Source: Caballeronia insecticola (GTDB taxonomy: Bacteria; Pseudomonadota; Gammaproteobacteria; Burkholderiales; Burkholderiaceae). From it: DNA of 64,000 nucleotides. A model generated the notes under the pieces. The model did no database searches and was not told where the DNA came from. It worked only from the letters and a program-made list of their open reading frames with translations. Each line of letters starts with the position of its first letter. Positions within the stretch are counted from its first letter, which is position 1. The position numbers and the translations under genes are program-made. The DNA is taken from positions 186,001 to 250,000 of the forward strand of contig NC_021289.1 in NCBI RefSeq assembly GCF_000402035.1, in the 5' to 3' direction. This document shows positions 23,761-31,957 of this stretch, one piece after another.

Positions 23761-26300
23761 CGGGCGCCGCCGTCACGCGCCGTCCGTTCGATACGCTCAC
23801 GCGCTGGCTGCTCGACGCGCAATGGCGCAGTCATCGCGGGCGCGCGCTCGTCGCCGTGCTGACCATCGCGCTCGGCGTCGGGCTTGGCTATGCGGTGCAA
23901 CTCATCAACGGCGCGGCGTTCAACGAATTTTCGGCGGCCGCGCGCAGCCTTTCCGGACAAGCCGACTTGCAGGTGCGCGGCGCGCAGCCCTTCATCGACG
24001 AAAACGTCTATCCGCGGCTGGCGACGCACGCGGGCGTTGCGGTCGCGAGTCCGGTGCTCGAAGTCGATGTCGCCGTGCCCGGCAAAAGCGCGCCGCTCAA
24101 GGTGCTCGGCATCGACGTGTTTCGCGCGAAGCGTATCGCGCCCGATCTGACCGGCGTGCCGTCGCCGCAAGCGCCGTTCGACGTGCTCGCGAACGACGCC
24201 ATCTTTCTGTCGCCCGCCGCGCAAACCTGGCTCGGCACGCGCGACGGCGCGCAGGTCGATTTGCAGAGCGGCACGTCGCCGGTGCGCTTGCGTGTGGCGG
24301 GCGGCATCGCGCGCACGCGTCCGGGGCAACGCATCGCCGTGATGGATATCGCCGCCGTGCAGACGCGTTTCGGGTTCGCGGGCAAGCTCTCGCGCGTCGA
24401 TCTGCAACTCGCGCGCGGCGTCGATCGCGATGCGTTCCGCCAAACGCTGCAACGCGAATTCGGCGCGGGTCTCGTCGTCACGGAAACGCGCGATGTCGAA
24501 AGCCGCACGGATCGTCTGTCGCGCGCGTATCGCATCAACATGAACGTGCTGGCGCTGGTCGCGCTGTTCACGGGCGCGTTTCTCGTGTTTTCGACGCAGG
24601 CGGCGGGCGTGGTGCGCCGCCGCGCGCAATTCGCGATGCTGCGCGTGCTCGGCATGACGCGCGCGTCGCTCGTGCGGCAGATCATGCTCGAAGGCGCGCT
24701 GCTCGGCGTGGCGGGCGGCGTGCTCGGCATCGCGCTGGGGTTCGCGGTCGCGGCGCTCGCGCTGCGCTTTTTCGGCAGCGATCTCGGCGGCGGCTACTTT
24801 CCGGGCGTCGAGCCGCGCGTCGCGTTCGAGCCGGTCGCGAGCGCGATCTTTCTTACGCTCGGCATCGGCGTGGCGCTCGCGGGCACGCTCGTTCCCGCGC
24901 TCGAAGCCGCGCGCGCCCGGCCCGCGCCCGCGCTCAAGGCCGGCAGCGAGGAAGCCGCGCTCGCGCCGCTCGGCAAGCCGTGGCCGGCGCTCGCGTGTCT
25001 CGCGGCAGGCGCGGCGCTCACGCAGGCGCCGCCCGTGTTCGATGCGCCTATCGCCGGATATGTTGCCGTCGCGCTGTTGCTGGTCGGCGGCATCGCGCTG
25101 ATGCCGCGCCTCACCGCAATCGCGTTCCGCCTCGCGCCGCAGCCGCGCAACGCGGTGGCGACGCTCGCGCTCGCGCGCCTCGCCAACGCGCCGGGACAGG
25201 CGTCGATCGCAATGGGCGGCGTGCTGTCGAGCTTCACGCTGATCGTCGCGATGGCGATCATGGTGACGAGCTTCCGCGTGTCCGTCGAAGATTGGCTCGC
25301 GCATTTGCTGTCCGCCGATCTCTACGTGCGCATGGCGTCGAGCGGCGACACCGGCGGCCTGCGTCCCGATCAGCAATTGCAACTCGCCGCCGCGAACGGC
25401 GTGGCGCACGCGGCGTTCTCGCGCACGTCGAAACTGACGCTCGATGCCGCGAATCCGCCCGTCGCGCTGATTGCCCGCGAACTCGACGCCGCCGACCCCG
25501 GCGCGACGCTGCAAATGACCGGCGACGTGTTGCCGCCTGCCGCGTGGCGCGCGGACGAGACGCCGGTCTGGGCCTCGGAAGCGATGAGCGATCTGTACGG
25601 CTATCGCGTTGGCGAGCGGGTGACGTTGCCGGTCGGCGGGGCGCGCGAGCGTTTCGTCGTCGCGGGCATCTGGCGCGACTATGTGCGTCAGACGGGCGCG
25701 CTGCAAATGCGCCGCGAAGACTACCGGCGCCTGACCGGCGACGCGACCGCGACCGACATCGCCGTCACGTTGCGCGCGGGCGCGAGCGTCGCGCAGGTCA
25801 TCGACGCGATCAAAAAGCTGCCCTTCGGCGAGACGCTCGAGTTCTCGCAACCCGGCGAGATTCGCGCGCGCTCGCTGACCATTTTCGACCGGAGCTTTGC
25901 CGTGACGTATCTGCTCGAAGCCGTGGCGATCGTGATCGGACTCTTCGGCGTCGGCGCGACGTTTTCGATGCAGACGCTCGCGCGCGCCCGCGAATTCGGC
26001 ATGCTGCGGCACGTCGGCGTCACGCGCACGCAGATTCTCGCGCTGCTCGCGGCGGAGGCGGGCTGGCTCACGCTGCTCGGCATCGCGCTCGGCTGCGTGC
26101 TCGGCTTCGCGATCAGCCTGATTCTCGTGTTCGTCGTGAATCCGCAGTCGTTTCACTGGAGCATGTCGCTGCATATTCCATGGACGATGATCGCGGTCAT
26201 CGCCTGCGTGATGCTCGTGTCTTCTTGCGCGACGGCGGTGCTGTCGGGGCGGCGCGCCGTTTCCGTCGATGCGGTGCGTGCCGTGCGGGAGGACTGGTGA
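23757..26300 (+). CDS. FtsX-family ABC transporter permease (two-FtsX-domain, AttF/G-like)
   Basis: This large 847-residue permease has an N-terminal membrane anchor, a periplasmic domain (about 60-250) and then FtsX-type membrane blocks. One block lies near 260-380 (VALFTGAFLVFSTQAAGVVRRR) and another near 700-847 (VIGLFGVGATFSMQTLARAREF). Such double-FtsX permeases pair with LolD-like ATPases. It overlaps the ATPase gene (ATGA) and shares one base with the next gene (TGATG), so the three are one translationally coupled unit. The substrate is unknown. Confidence 0.88.
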   Translation: MTGAAVTRRPFDTLTRWLLDAQWRSHRGRALVAVLTIALGVGLGYAVQLINGAAFNEFSAAARSLSGQADLQVRGAQPFIDENVYPRLATHAGVAVASPVLEVDVAVPGKSAPLKVLGIDVFRAKRIAPDLTGVPSPQAPFDVLANDAIFLSPAAQTWLGTRDGAQVDLQSGTSPVRLRVAGGIARTRPGQRIAVMDIAAVQTRFGFAGKLSRVDLQLARGVDRDAFRQTLQREFGAGLVVTETRDVESRTDRLSRAYRINMNVLALVALFTGAFLVFSTQAAGVVRRRAQFAMLRVLGMTRASLVRQIMLEGALLGVAGGVLGIALGFAVAALALRFFGSDLGGGYFPGVEPRVAFEPVASAIFLTLGIGVALAGTLVPALEAARARPAPALKAGSEEAALAPLGKPWPALACLAAGAALTQAPPVFDAPIAGYVAVALLLVGGIALMPRLTAIAFRLAPQPRNAVATLALARLANAPGQASIAMGGVLSSFTLIVAMAIMVTSFRVSVEDWLAHLLSADLYVRMASSGDTGGLRPDQQLQLAAANGVAHAAFSRTSKLTLDAANPPVALIARELDAADPGATLQMTGDVLPPAAWRADETPVWASEAMSDLYGYRVGERVTLPVGGARERFVVAGIWRDYVRQTGALQMRREDYRRLTGDATATDIAVTLRAGASVAQVIDAIKKLPFGETLEFSQPGEIRARSLTIFDRSFAVTYLLEAVAIVIGLFGVGATFSMQTLARAREFGMLRHVGVTRTQILALLAAEAGWLTLLGIALGCVLGFAISLILVFVVNPQSFHWSMSLHIPWTMIAVIACVMLVSSCATAVLSGRRAVSVDAVRAVREDW

Positions 26301-27427
26301 TGCGTGCGTGGCTGTTTGCGTTGCTGTTCGCGTCGCTGTTCGCGTCGATGAGCACGCTCGCCGCCGCCCAGACGTTTGCGCCCGTCGTGCCGGGACACGC
26401 GATCGACTGGCCGAAGGACAGCGGCGCGCATCCGCCGTTTCGCACCGAATGGTGGTACGCGACCGGCTGGCTCGACACGCCGGATCATCAGCCGCTCGGG
26501 TTTCAGATCACGTTCTTTCGCTCGAACACGGGCAAGGGCAACAACGGTAACGGCACTAACAACGTGAGCGCGTTCGATCCGGCGCAGTTGATCATCGCGC
26601 ATGCGGCGCTGTCCGATCCCGCTTACGGGCGGCTCGTGCACGATCAGAACGTCGCGCGCCAGGGCTTCGGCCTGGCCTATGCGAAGGAAGGCAACACCAA
26701 TGTCAAACTCGACGCATGGCGCATGACGCGCGCGCCCGACGGCAGCTACGCGGTGCAGGCCGATGCCGCGGGCTTCGCGCTGCATCTCACCTTCACGCCG
26801 ACACAAGCGCCGATGATCCAGGGCGAGCAAGGCTATTCGCGCAAAGGACCGTCGCCGGAACAGGCGAGCTACTACTACAGCGAGCCGCAACTCACGGTGA
26901 CGGGCAGCGTGACGCGCCCGTCGGCGGCGGCGAACGGGAGTGCGAAGACGAATGCGAGCATCGCGGTGACGGGCCGCGCGTGGCTCGATCACGAATGGTC
27001 GAGCACGCTGTTGCCGCCCGATGCGGCCGGCTGGGACTGGCTCGGCGCGAATCTCGACGACGGCGCCGCGCTGATGGCGTTCAAGGTCCGCTCCCGCGAC
27101 GGTCACGCGGTCTGGGCGCATGCCGCGCTGCGCGACCGCACAGGCCGCACGACGCCATTCGGCCCGGGCGATGTCGAGTTCACGCCCGAACGCCAGTGGC
27201 GCTCGCCGCGCACGAACACGGTGTATCCGGTCGCGATGAACGTGCGCGTCGGTGCGATGCACTGGCGGCTGAGTCCGCTCATCGACGATCAGGAACTCGA
27301 TTCGCGCGATTCGACCGGCGCGCTGTATTGGGAAGGCGCGGTCAGGCTGGATGGCGACGGCGGGTCCGGGCGCGGCTATCTCGAACTGACGGGGTATGCG
27401 AAGACGCTGGAGATGGAGAAGCGGTGA
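26300..27427 (+). CDS. AttH / CrtC-like lipocalin-fold protein (carotenoid 1,2-hydratase family)
   Basis: The 375-residue protein starts with a signal peptide (WLFALLFASLFASM, cleavage after AAAQ). It carries the AttH/CrtC hallmark PPFRTEWWYATGWL near residue 50 and LDHEWSSTLLPPDAAGWDW near 230. The family contains Agrobacterium AttH and carotenoid 1,2-hydratases. The usual company is an ABC ATPase and FtsX permeases (AttE/F/G), just as here. It is therefore probably the periplasmic partner of that transporter, binding or chaperoning a hydrophobic substrate, rather than a carotenoid enzyme. No carotenoid genes are present. Confidence 0.85.
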   Translation: MRAWLFALLFASLFASMSTLAAAQTFAPVVPGHAIDWPKDSGAHPPFRTEWWYATGWLDTPDHQPLGFQITFFRSNTGKGNNGNGTNNVSAFDPAQLIIAHAALSDPAYGRLVHDQNVARQGFGLAYAKEGNTNVKLDAWRMTRAPDGSYAVQADAAGFALHLTFTPTQAPMIQGEQGYSRKGPSPEQASYYYSEPQLTVTGSVTRPSAAANGSAKTNASIAVTGRAWLDHEWSSTLLPPDAAGWDWLGANLDDGAALMAFKVRSRDGHAVWAHAALRDRTGRTTPFGPGDVEFTPERQWRSPRTNTVYPVAMNVRVGAMHWRLSPLIDDQELDSRDSTGALYWEGAVRLDGDGGSGRGYLELTGYAKTLEMEKR

Positions 27428-27433
27428 GCCCGC

Positions 27434-28597
27434 TCACGCAACCGCCTTGACCTCCACGCGTGCGCCCGCCGCGACCCAGCGGCTCTTGCCCGCGCGTTTC
27501 GCTTCGTAGAGCGCGTTGTCGGCGTCGCGGAGTACGCCGTCGAGTTCGTCGTGATGATGATCGAACATCGCGATGCCGATGCTCACGCCGATCCGCAGCG
27601 GCACGTCGCCATCGGTGTGGAAAGGCCTCGCCAGTTCGCGCACGAGGACATCCGCGAGCGCGAGCGGATCGGCGTGCGGCTCCGTGACGATCACGAACTC
27701 GTCGCCGCCCAGCCGCGCGACCAGCGACGCATCGCCCGACAAATGCCGCAAGCGACGGGCGACAAGCGCGAGCAGCGTGTCGCCGACTTCGTGGCCGTGG
27801 GCATCGTTGACGGACTTGAAGCCGTCGAGATCGAGATAGAGCAGCGCCGTGCGCGCACTGTCGCGCGCATGTCCCGGCGCGCGCGAACGCACCGCCTGAA
27901 ACAGCCCGGCGCGATTGAGCAGGCCGGTCAGTTCGTCGTGGCGTGCGCGGCGGTCGTTTTCCTGTTCGGCTTTCATCGTCGAGACGAGCATGCCGTTCAG
28001 ACGCCACGCGGCGGCGCTCATCGCGAAAAGATAAAAGGGGATTTGCAGCAGCGTGAGCCACAGCGTCGGCTCGCCGGACAACACCGCGCCGATGCAGCAC
28101 GGCCCGAGCGACAGAAAGATCATCACCGCGACGAGCCGCGGCGCGCCGAAATTGCGGAAGCAGATGCCGCCGACCATCGCCGCCGCCGACAGAAACGAGA
28201 GCGTCGCCGCGACCCAGTCGCCGGAGAGCACGGAGACGAGCGCGCCGTAACCGACCGTCGCGCCCCAGAGCGGCGCGAGCAGCACGTAGGTATCGGTCGG
28301 CGTGGGCTTGCGCGCACGCGCCCGCCGCCGCGCGACGACCAGCACCATCAGCCGCACGAGACACACGGCCACTTCGAGCGCGAGCCAGATGTGGAAGGAC
28401 ATCGTCGGATGCCGGCGGTCGAGCACCCAGGCGACGGCGACCGTATTGAGCACGCCGCCCGCGAAGATCGGCAAGGTGCCGAACAGGCTCCCGACAAGGG
28501 CGACGCGGATCGCGCGGGGAATGTCGGCTCCCGCGTGCAGCAACCACGTGGCCGCACGTCCGCGCGGCAGGGTGAACACCTCAGTCTGATGGTCCAT
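27434..28597 (-). CDS. Membrane-bound diguanylate cyclase (GGDEF)
   Basis: The 387-residue protein has several predicted membrane helices in residues about 25-190 and one GGDEF domain from about 225. The active site reads ARLGGDEF, intact for making cyclic di-GMP, and DELTGLLNRAGLF marks the domain start. The residues ahead of the motif (SGDASLVARL) lack the RxxD inhibitory site, so product inhibition may be absent. There is no EAL domain. I began at ATG 28597; a longer upstream reading has no ribosome-binding site. It is divergent from the siderophore sigma-factor gene, sharing a 343-bp intergenic region. Confidence 0.88.
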   Translation of the reverse strand: MDHQTEVFTLPRGRAATWLLHAGADIPRAIRVALVGSLFGTLPIFAGGVLNTVAVAWVLDRRHPTMSFHIWLALEVAVCLVRLMVLVVARRRARARKPTPTDTYVLLAPLWGATVGYGALVSVLSGDWVAATLSFLSAAAMVGGICFRNFGAPRLVAVMIFLSLGPCCIGAVLSGEPTLWLTLLQIPFYLFAMSAAAWRLNGMLVSTMKAEQENDRRARHDELTGLLNRAGLFQAVRSRAPGHARDSARTALLYLDLDGFKSVNDAHGHEVGDTLLALVARRLRHLSGDASLVARLGGDEFVIVTEPHADPLALADVLVRELARPFHTDGDVPLRIGVSIGIAMFDHHHDELDGVLRDADNALYEAKRAGKSRWVAAGARVEVKAVA

Positions 28598-28940
28598 GTT
28601 GGTTTCCGGCGCGGTCCGAGGACGGCTGAACCCCTTGCAGGAAAGCCGGACCACATATCGGATAACGGTCGTGCGGTTCCAAACTTTAGGCAGACCGCAA
28701 TTTCCGGCTCAAGCGGTCGGATACGAACCGCTCGACCGCGTGCAAAGGTTTGCGCGAGACAAAAAATATTATTTTTTCGCAAATCATTGACATTGTGTCC
28801 GCTGCCCGCACTCCCGCGCGGGCACTCGCATGCGCCGAAATCGACCACAACATTACAACCTGCTGACATGTAGGGCTGACGTTGAGAATGATTCGCGTTT
28901 ACGTTAGCTTTCCGAGTCCTACGGAAGTGGAGCACGATTT
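28598..28940. promoter_or_regulatory. 343-bp divergent regulatory region between cyclase and siderophore sigma gene
   Basis: No gene is visible here. The stretch holds an AT-rich perfect inverted repeat, AAAAAATA-T-TATTTTTT, at 28761-28777, and a TTGACA at 28787 without a matching -10. A candidate Fur site lies at 28884-28902. A possible sigma-70 promoter (CTGACA 28863-28868, 18-base spacer, AATGAT 28887-28892) overlaps that Fur site. GTGGAG lies eight bases before the sigma-factor ATG. Confidence 0.6.
28884..28902 (+). promoter_or_regulatory. Candidate Fur box upstream of the ECF sigma-factor gene
   Basis: The sequence GAGAATGATTCGCGTTTAC matches the left half of the Fur consensus GATAATGATAATCATTATC at eight of nine positions; the right half is weak. 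It lies 39-57 bp before the sigma-factor ATG and overlaps the best -10 candidate. Iron-bound Fur represses orbS and pvdS in relatives, so the location is right, but the match is only half strong. Confidence 0.5.
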
Positions 28941-29633
28941 ATGGCTTACATGCGCGTCCAGCCGGCAGTGTCGAAATATGCATCGACCTCGCCGCCGCCT
29001 TCGTCGAATCTGTCGCTTTCAGCGTACTGGCGTCCGCCCGTCACGCGCGCCGTTCCCAAGCCGCCGCCGCAGGAAAGCGCGGCCGACGCGCCGAGCCTGC
29101 TCGATCTCGCCGTCGCCAACCGGCAGATGCTCGTGAACATCGCGCGCGGCGTGCTCGGTTGCGCGAGCCGCGCCGAAGACGTGGTGCACGACGTCTTCGT
29201 GAGTCTCATCGACTTGCGGCAACAGGACGGCGTGCGCCAGCCGATGGGTTACATCGCGCGGATGGTGCGCAATGCATCGATCGACGCATGCCGGCGCCTC
29301 AGCCTCGAAAACACCTATCGCGCCGATGAGGAAGACGGGCTCGACGTACCGTCGCAGGAACTCACGCCCGAAGCGTGCGTGCAGGCGCGCGACACGCTGC
29401 GCCGCGTCTGCGATGCGCTCGCGCAATTGCCCGACCGCAGCCGCACCGCGTTCGAAATGGTGCGCGTGCGCGAAGAAACGCTGCAGAGCACGGCGCGCGC
29501 GCTGAACGTCTCGCAGACGCTCGTGCACTTCATGGTCCGCGACGCCGAAAAGCATTGCGCCGATTGCCTCGATGCGGGCGAGCGCAATGTCGCGTGTCCG
29601 GTGTTCGTCGGCGGGCGGGCGCGTCGGCGCTGA
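28941..29633 (+). CDS. orbS: ECF sigma factor for siderophore genes (OrbS/MbaS/PvdS-like)
   Basis: The 230-residue protein is an extracytoplasmic-function sigma factor. Region 2 spans about 60-125 ([22 protein letters not shown] and [18 protein letters not shown]) and region 4 about 150-205 ([32 protein letters not shown]). The first 50 residues are Pro-rich. It leads the NRPS locus, as OrbS and MbaS lead the ornibactin and malleobactin loci. No anti-sigma gene is adjacent, as is known for OrbS. It probably drives the three TAAAAA-N15-CGTC promoters at 29658, 37685 (minus) and 37755, and is itself probably repressed by Fur. Confidence 0.9.
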   Translation: MAYMRVQPAVSKYASTSPPPSSNLSLSAYWRPPVTRAVPKPPPQESAADAPSLLDLAVANRQMLVNIARGVLGCASRAEDVVHDVFVSLIDLRQQDGVRQPMGYIARMVRNASIDACRRLSLENTYRADEEDGLDVPSQELTPEACVQARDTLRRVCDALAQLPDRSRTAFEMVRVREETLQSTARALNVSQTLVHFMVRDAEKHCADCLDAGERNVACPVFVGGRARRR

Positions 29634-29657
29634 AAGCACGATTCGAGTGCCCGGCGG

Positions 29658-29682
29658 TAAAAATGCACGCGCCCCGAACGTC
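29658..29682 (+). promoter_or_regulatory. OrbS-type promoter before the MbtH-like gene
   Basis: GGTAAAAA (-35 core TAAAAA at 29658-29663) is followed after 15 bases by CGTC (29679-29682). Known OrbS- and PvdS-dependent promoters have a TAAAA-type -35 and a CGT(C) -10. It lies just after the sigma gene and 62 bp before the next ATG, and would drive 29744-35806. Confidence 0.75.
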
Positions 29683-29743
29683 TCAAACGATGAAGGCGGC
29701 GCAATCGCGTCGCGAGCTCAAGCATTCCGAGAGAGGCATCACC

Positions 29744-29989
29744 ATGACGCAACAACAGAACCTTGCAGCGGACGATCTCGTCTACACGGTCGTCATCAAC
29801 GAGGAAGAGCAGTTCTCGATCTGGCCGACGTTCCGCGACGTGCCCGCCGGCTGGCGCGAAGCCGGCGTGCGCGGCCCGAAGGCCGAGTGTCTCGCCTACA
29901 TCGAAAAGACCTGGACCGATATGCGTCCCGCGAGCCTGCGTCGTCACATGGACGCTGTCAGCGCGCAGGCCAAAGCGCGCCTCAACTGA
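29744..29989 (+). CDS. orbH: MbtH-like NRPS accessory protein
   Basis: The 81-residue protein shows the full MbtH signature: [19 protein letters not shown], then [20 protein letters not shown] and RPASLRR. MbtH-like proteins bind adenylation domains and are often needed for their folding or activity. The NRPS genes lie on the same strand 8 kb downstream, so it is probably the partner of the A domains there. GAGAGG precedes the ATG. It is the first gene under the upstream OrbS-type promoter. Confidence 0.95.
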   Translation: MTQQQNLAADDLVYTVVINEEEQFSIWPTFRDVPAGWREAGVRGPKAECLAYIEKTWTDMRPASLRRHMDAVSAQAKARLN

Positions 29990-30021
29990 TCCGCCGAAAC
30001 GACTTCGCAAGAGGGCATTGC

Positions 30022-31026
30022 ATGACCGAACTCACCGTTTCCGCGTCCGCGCCCGAACTCGCCGATCTGCGTATCGAGCCGGGTCTGCCGCTCGTCGTGT
30101 CGCCGCGCGCGGGCGCCGACATGACGCTCGACGAGGCCGCGCCGCTGTTGCATCGAATCGTCGCCGAGTCGCTCGAACAGGCGGGCGGCGTGCGCTTCAG
30201 CGGCTTTCGCGTCGAGTCGATCGAGGCGTTTCAGCGCTTCGCCGCGTCGTTCGGCGATCCGCTGATCGGCTACGAATTCGCCTCGACGCCGCGCAGCCAG
30301 GTCGAAGGCGCGGTGTACACATCGACGGAATATCCGCCGCATCGCTCGATTCCGCTGCACAACGAGCAGTCGTACACGCGCGAATGGCCGATGCGCATCT
30401 GGTTCCACTGCGCGCTCGCCGCGCGCACGGGCGGCGCGACGCCGATTGCCGACAGCCGCGCGGTGTATCGCGCGCTCGACCCGGCGCTCGTCGAACGCTT
30501 CGCACGACGCGAACTGCTGTACGTGCGCAACTTCGGCCAGGGGCTCGATCTGCCGTGGCAGAACGCGTTCGGCACCGAAGACCCGCGCGAAGTGGAGCGC
30601 ATTTGCGCGGCGCGCGGCATCGCGTGCGCATGGCGCGACAGCGACGACGGCGAACGGCTGCTGCGCACCGAGGAACGCTGTCAGGCGGTCGCGCGCCATC
30701 CGCGCACCGGCGACAGGGTCTGGTTCAATCAGGCGAATCTGTTCCATCTCTCATCGCTCGATGAAGACATGCAGGAAGCGCTCGTCGATGCCGTCGGCCT
30801 GGAGAACGTGCCGCGCAACGTCTATTACGGCGACGGCGCGCCGCTCGAAGCCGACGCGCTCGCCGAAATCCGCGCGGTGCTCGATGCGCAGCGCGTCGTG
30901 TTTCCGTGGCTCACCGGCGACGTGCTGATGCTCGACAACATGCTCACCGCGCACGCGCGCGATCCGTTCGACGGGCCGCGCAGAGTCGTCGTCGCGATGG
31001 CGCGCAGCTATCGCGAGGCGCGATGA
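30022..31026 (+). CDS. orbG: TauD/TfdA-family Fe(II)/2-oxoglutarate dioxygenase, probable aspartate beta-hydroxylase
   Basis: The 334-residue enzyme belongs to the TauD/TfdA dioxygenases. The iron ligands appear as the HNE of IPLHNEQSYTREWP and a distal His in MLTAHARDPFDGPRR, where the Arg would bind 2-oxoglutarate. Ornibactin and malleobactin contain D-threo-beta-hydroxyaspartate, and a gene of this kind sits at the same place in those loci. Module 2 of the NRPS carries an aspartate code and an epimerase, so this enzyme probably hydroxylates that residue, free or tethered. It overlaps the next gene by four bases. Confidence 0.87.
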   Translation: MTELTVSASAPELADLRIEPGLPLVVSPRAGADMTLDEAAPLLHRIVAESLEQAGGVRFSGFRVESIEAFQRFAASFGDPLIGYEFASTPRSQVEGAVYTSTEYPPHRSIPLHNEQSYTREWPMRIWFHCALAARTGGATPIADSRAVYRALDPALVERFARRELLYVRNFGQGLDLPWQNAFGTEDPREVERICAARGIACAWRDSDDGERLLRTEERCQAVARHPRTGDRVWFNQANLFHLSSLDEDMQEALVDAVGLENVPRNVYYGDGAPLEADALAEIRAVLDAQRVVFPWLTGDVLMLDNMLTAHARDPFDGPRRVVVAMARSYREAR

Positions 31027-31859
31027 CGTTACGTACGGCGCTTCGTGCGCGTTCGCTGACCGTCGGTTATCGCGACGATGTGGTGCTGGAGAATCTCGAT
31101 ATCGATATCGCCGCGGGCCGCGTCACCGCGTTGTGCGGTCCGAACGGCTGCGGCAAGAGCACGCTGTTGCGCACGCTCGCGGGCCTGCAAACGGCGCGCG
31201 CGGGTCAGGTGGACGTGAACGGCAAGCCGATTGCGTCGATGCGGCGCCGTGCGCTGGCCCGCACGCTCACGATGCTCGCGCAGTTCAACCAGATTCCCGC
31301 GGGCCTGACGGTGCGCGAACTGGTCGCCTACGGACGCTACGCGCACGGCGGCTGGATGCGCGGTCTCTCGACACTGCGCCGCGCGGACCACGCGGCCATC
31401 GACGCGGCGCTCCACGCGAGCGGCCTCACCGACGACGCTTCACGCGACGTCGCCGCGCTCTCGGGCGGCGAGCGTCAGCGCGCGTGGATTGCGATGGCGC
31501 TCGCGCAGGAAGCGCCCATCGTGCTGCTCGACGAACCGACCACTTATCTCGACATCCATCATCAGCTCGATATTCTGCGCGAACTGCGGCGGCTCAATCG
31601 CGAGCGCGGCCTGACGATCGTCTGGGTGCTGCACGATCTGAATCAGGCGGCTGCGTTCTCCGATGAAATCGTGCTGATGCGCGCGGGGCGCATCGTCGCG
31701 CAAGGCACGCCCGAAGCGATGATCGATCCGCGCCACTTGCAGGAGACGTTCGGCGTGCGCATGCTGCGCGTGTCGCATCCGCAGACCGGTGCGCCGATGT
31801 GCGTGCCCGCCTACGAAGGCGTCGCCGAATCGGCGAAAACGAGGGACATTGCCGCATGA
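31023..31859 (+). CDS. orbC: Ferric-siderophore ABC importer, ATP-binding protein
   Basis: The 278-residue ATPase is of the FecE/FepC/FhuC type: Walker A CGPNGCGKSTLLRTLAGL, signature ALSGGERQRAWIAMALAQ and Walker B LLDEPTTYLDIHHQ. It powers uptake of the ferric siderophore through the permease encoded just downstream. The ATG overlaps the hydroxylase stop (ATGA), and its own stop overlaps a short ORF at 31856. Confidence 0.93.
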   Translation: MTLRTALRARSLTVGYRDDVVLENLDIDIAAGRVTALCGPNGCGKSTLLRTLAGLQTARAGQVDVNGKPIASMRRRALARTLTMLAQFNQIPAGLTVRELVAYGRYAHGGWMRGLSTLRRADHAAIDAALHASGLTDDASRDVAALSGGERQRAWIAMALAQEAPIVLLDEPTTYLDIHHQLDILRELRRLNRERGLTIVWVLHDLNQAAAFSDEIVLMRAGRIVAQGTPEAMIDPRHLQETFGVRMLRVSHPQTGAPMCVPAYEGVAESAKTRDIAA

Positions 31860-31957
31860 CGACGCTCGCCACCCGGCGCCGCCTGCGCCGCACGCATACC
31901 TTCTGGGCGCGCGTGTCCGTCGTCATCGGATTGATCGTGGGGCGCAGCCGGACATGA
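31856..31957 (+). CDS. Candidate 33-residue small protein coupled between importer genes
   Basis: ATG at 31856 overlaps the ATPase stop as ATGA, and the ORF ends with a TGA that again overlaps the permease ATG at 31954. It opens MTTLATRRRLRRTHTFWARV and continues through a short hydrophobic stretch, SVVIGLIVG. The first 14 bases of this ORF are repeated exactly at the permease start, so both begin MTTLA. It could be a small membrane peptide, a translational coupler, or the trace of a local duplication. No known family is recognised. Confidence 0.4.
   Translation: MTTLATRRRLRRTHTFWARVSVVIGLIVGRSRT

Noticed and set aside
23499..26174. An 891-codon open frame on the minus strand
   Set aside because: It is antisense to the ABC ATPase and permease genes and rich in Arg/His/Glu/Ala, typical of an antisense frame in GC-rich DNA.
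23822..27427. A 1201-codon open frame on the plus strand
   Set aside because: It covers the FtsX permease in the wrong frame with an Arg-rich composition; only its last 375 codons, in the AttH frame, are a real gene.
26300..27427. A carotenoid biosynthesis enzyme
   Set aside because: The family includes carotenoid hydratases, but the signal peptide, ABC neighbours and lack of carotenoid genes favour an AttH-type role.
28787..28792. TTGACA as the -35 of the siderophore sigma gene
   Set aside because: The region 16-18 bases downstream is GC-rich and holds no -10-like sequence; CTGACA at 28863 paired with AATGAT at 28887 is better placed.
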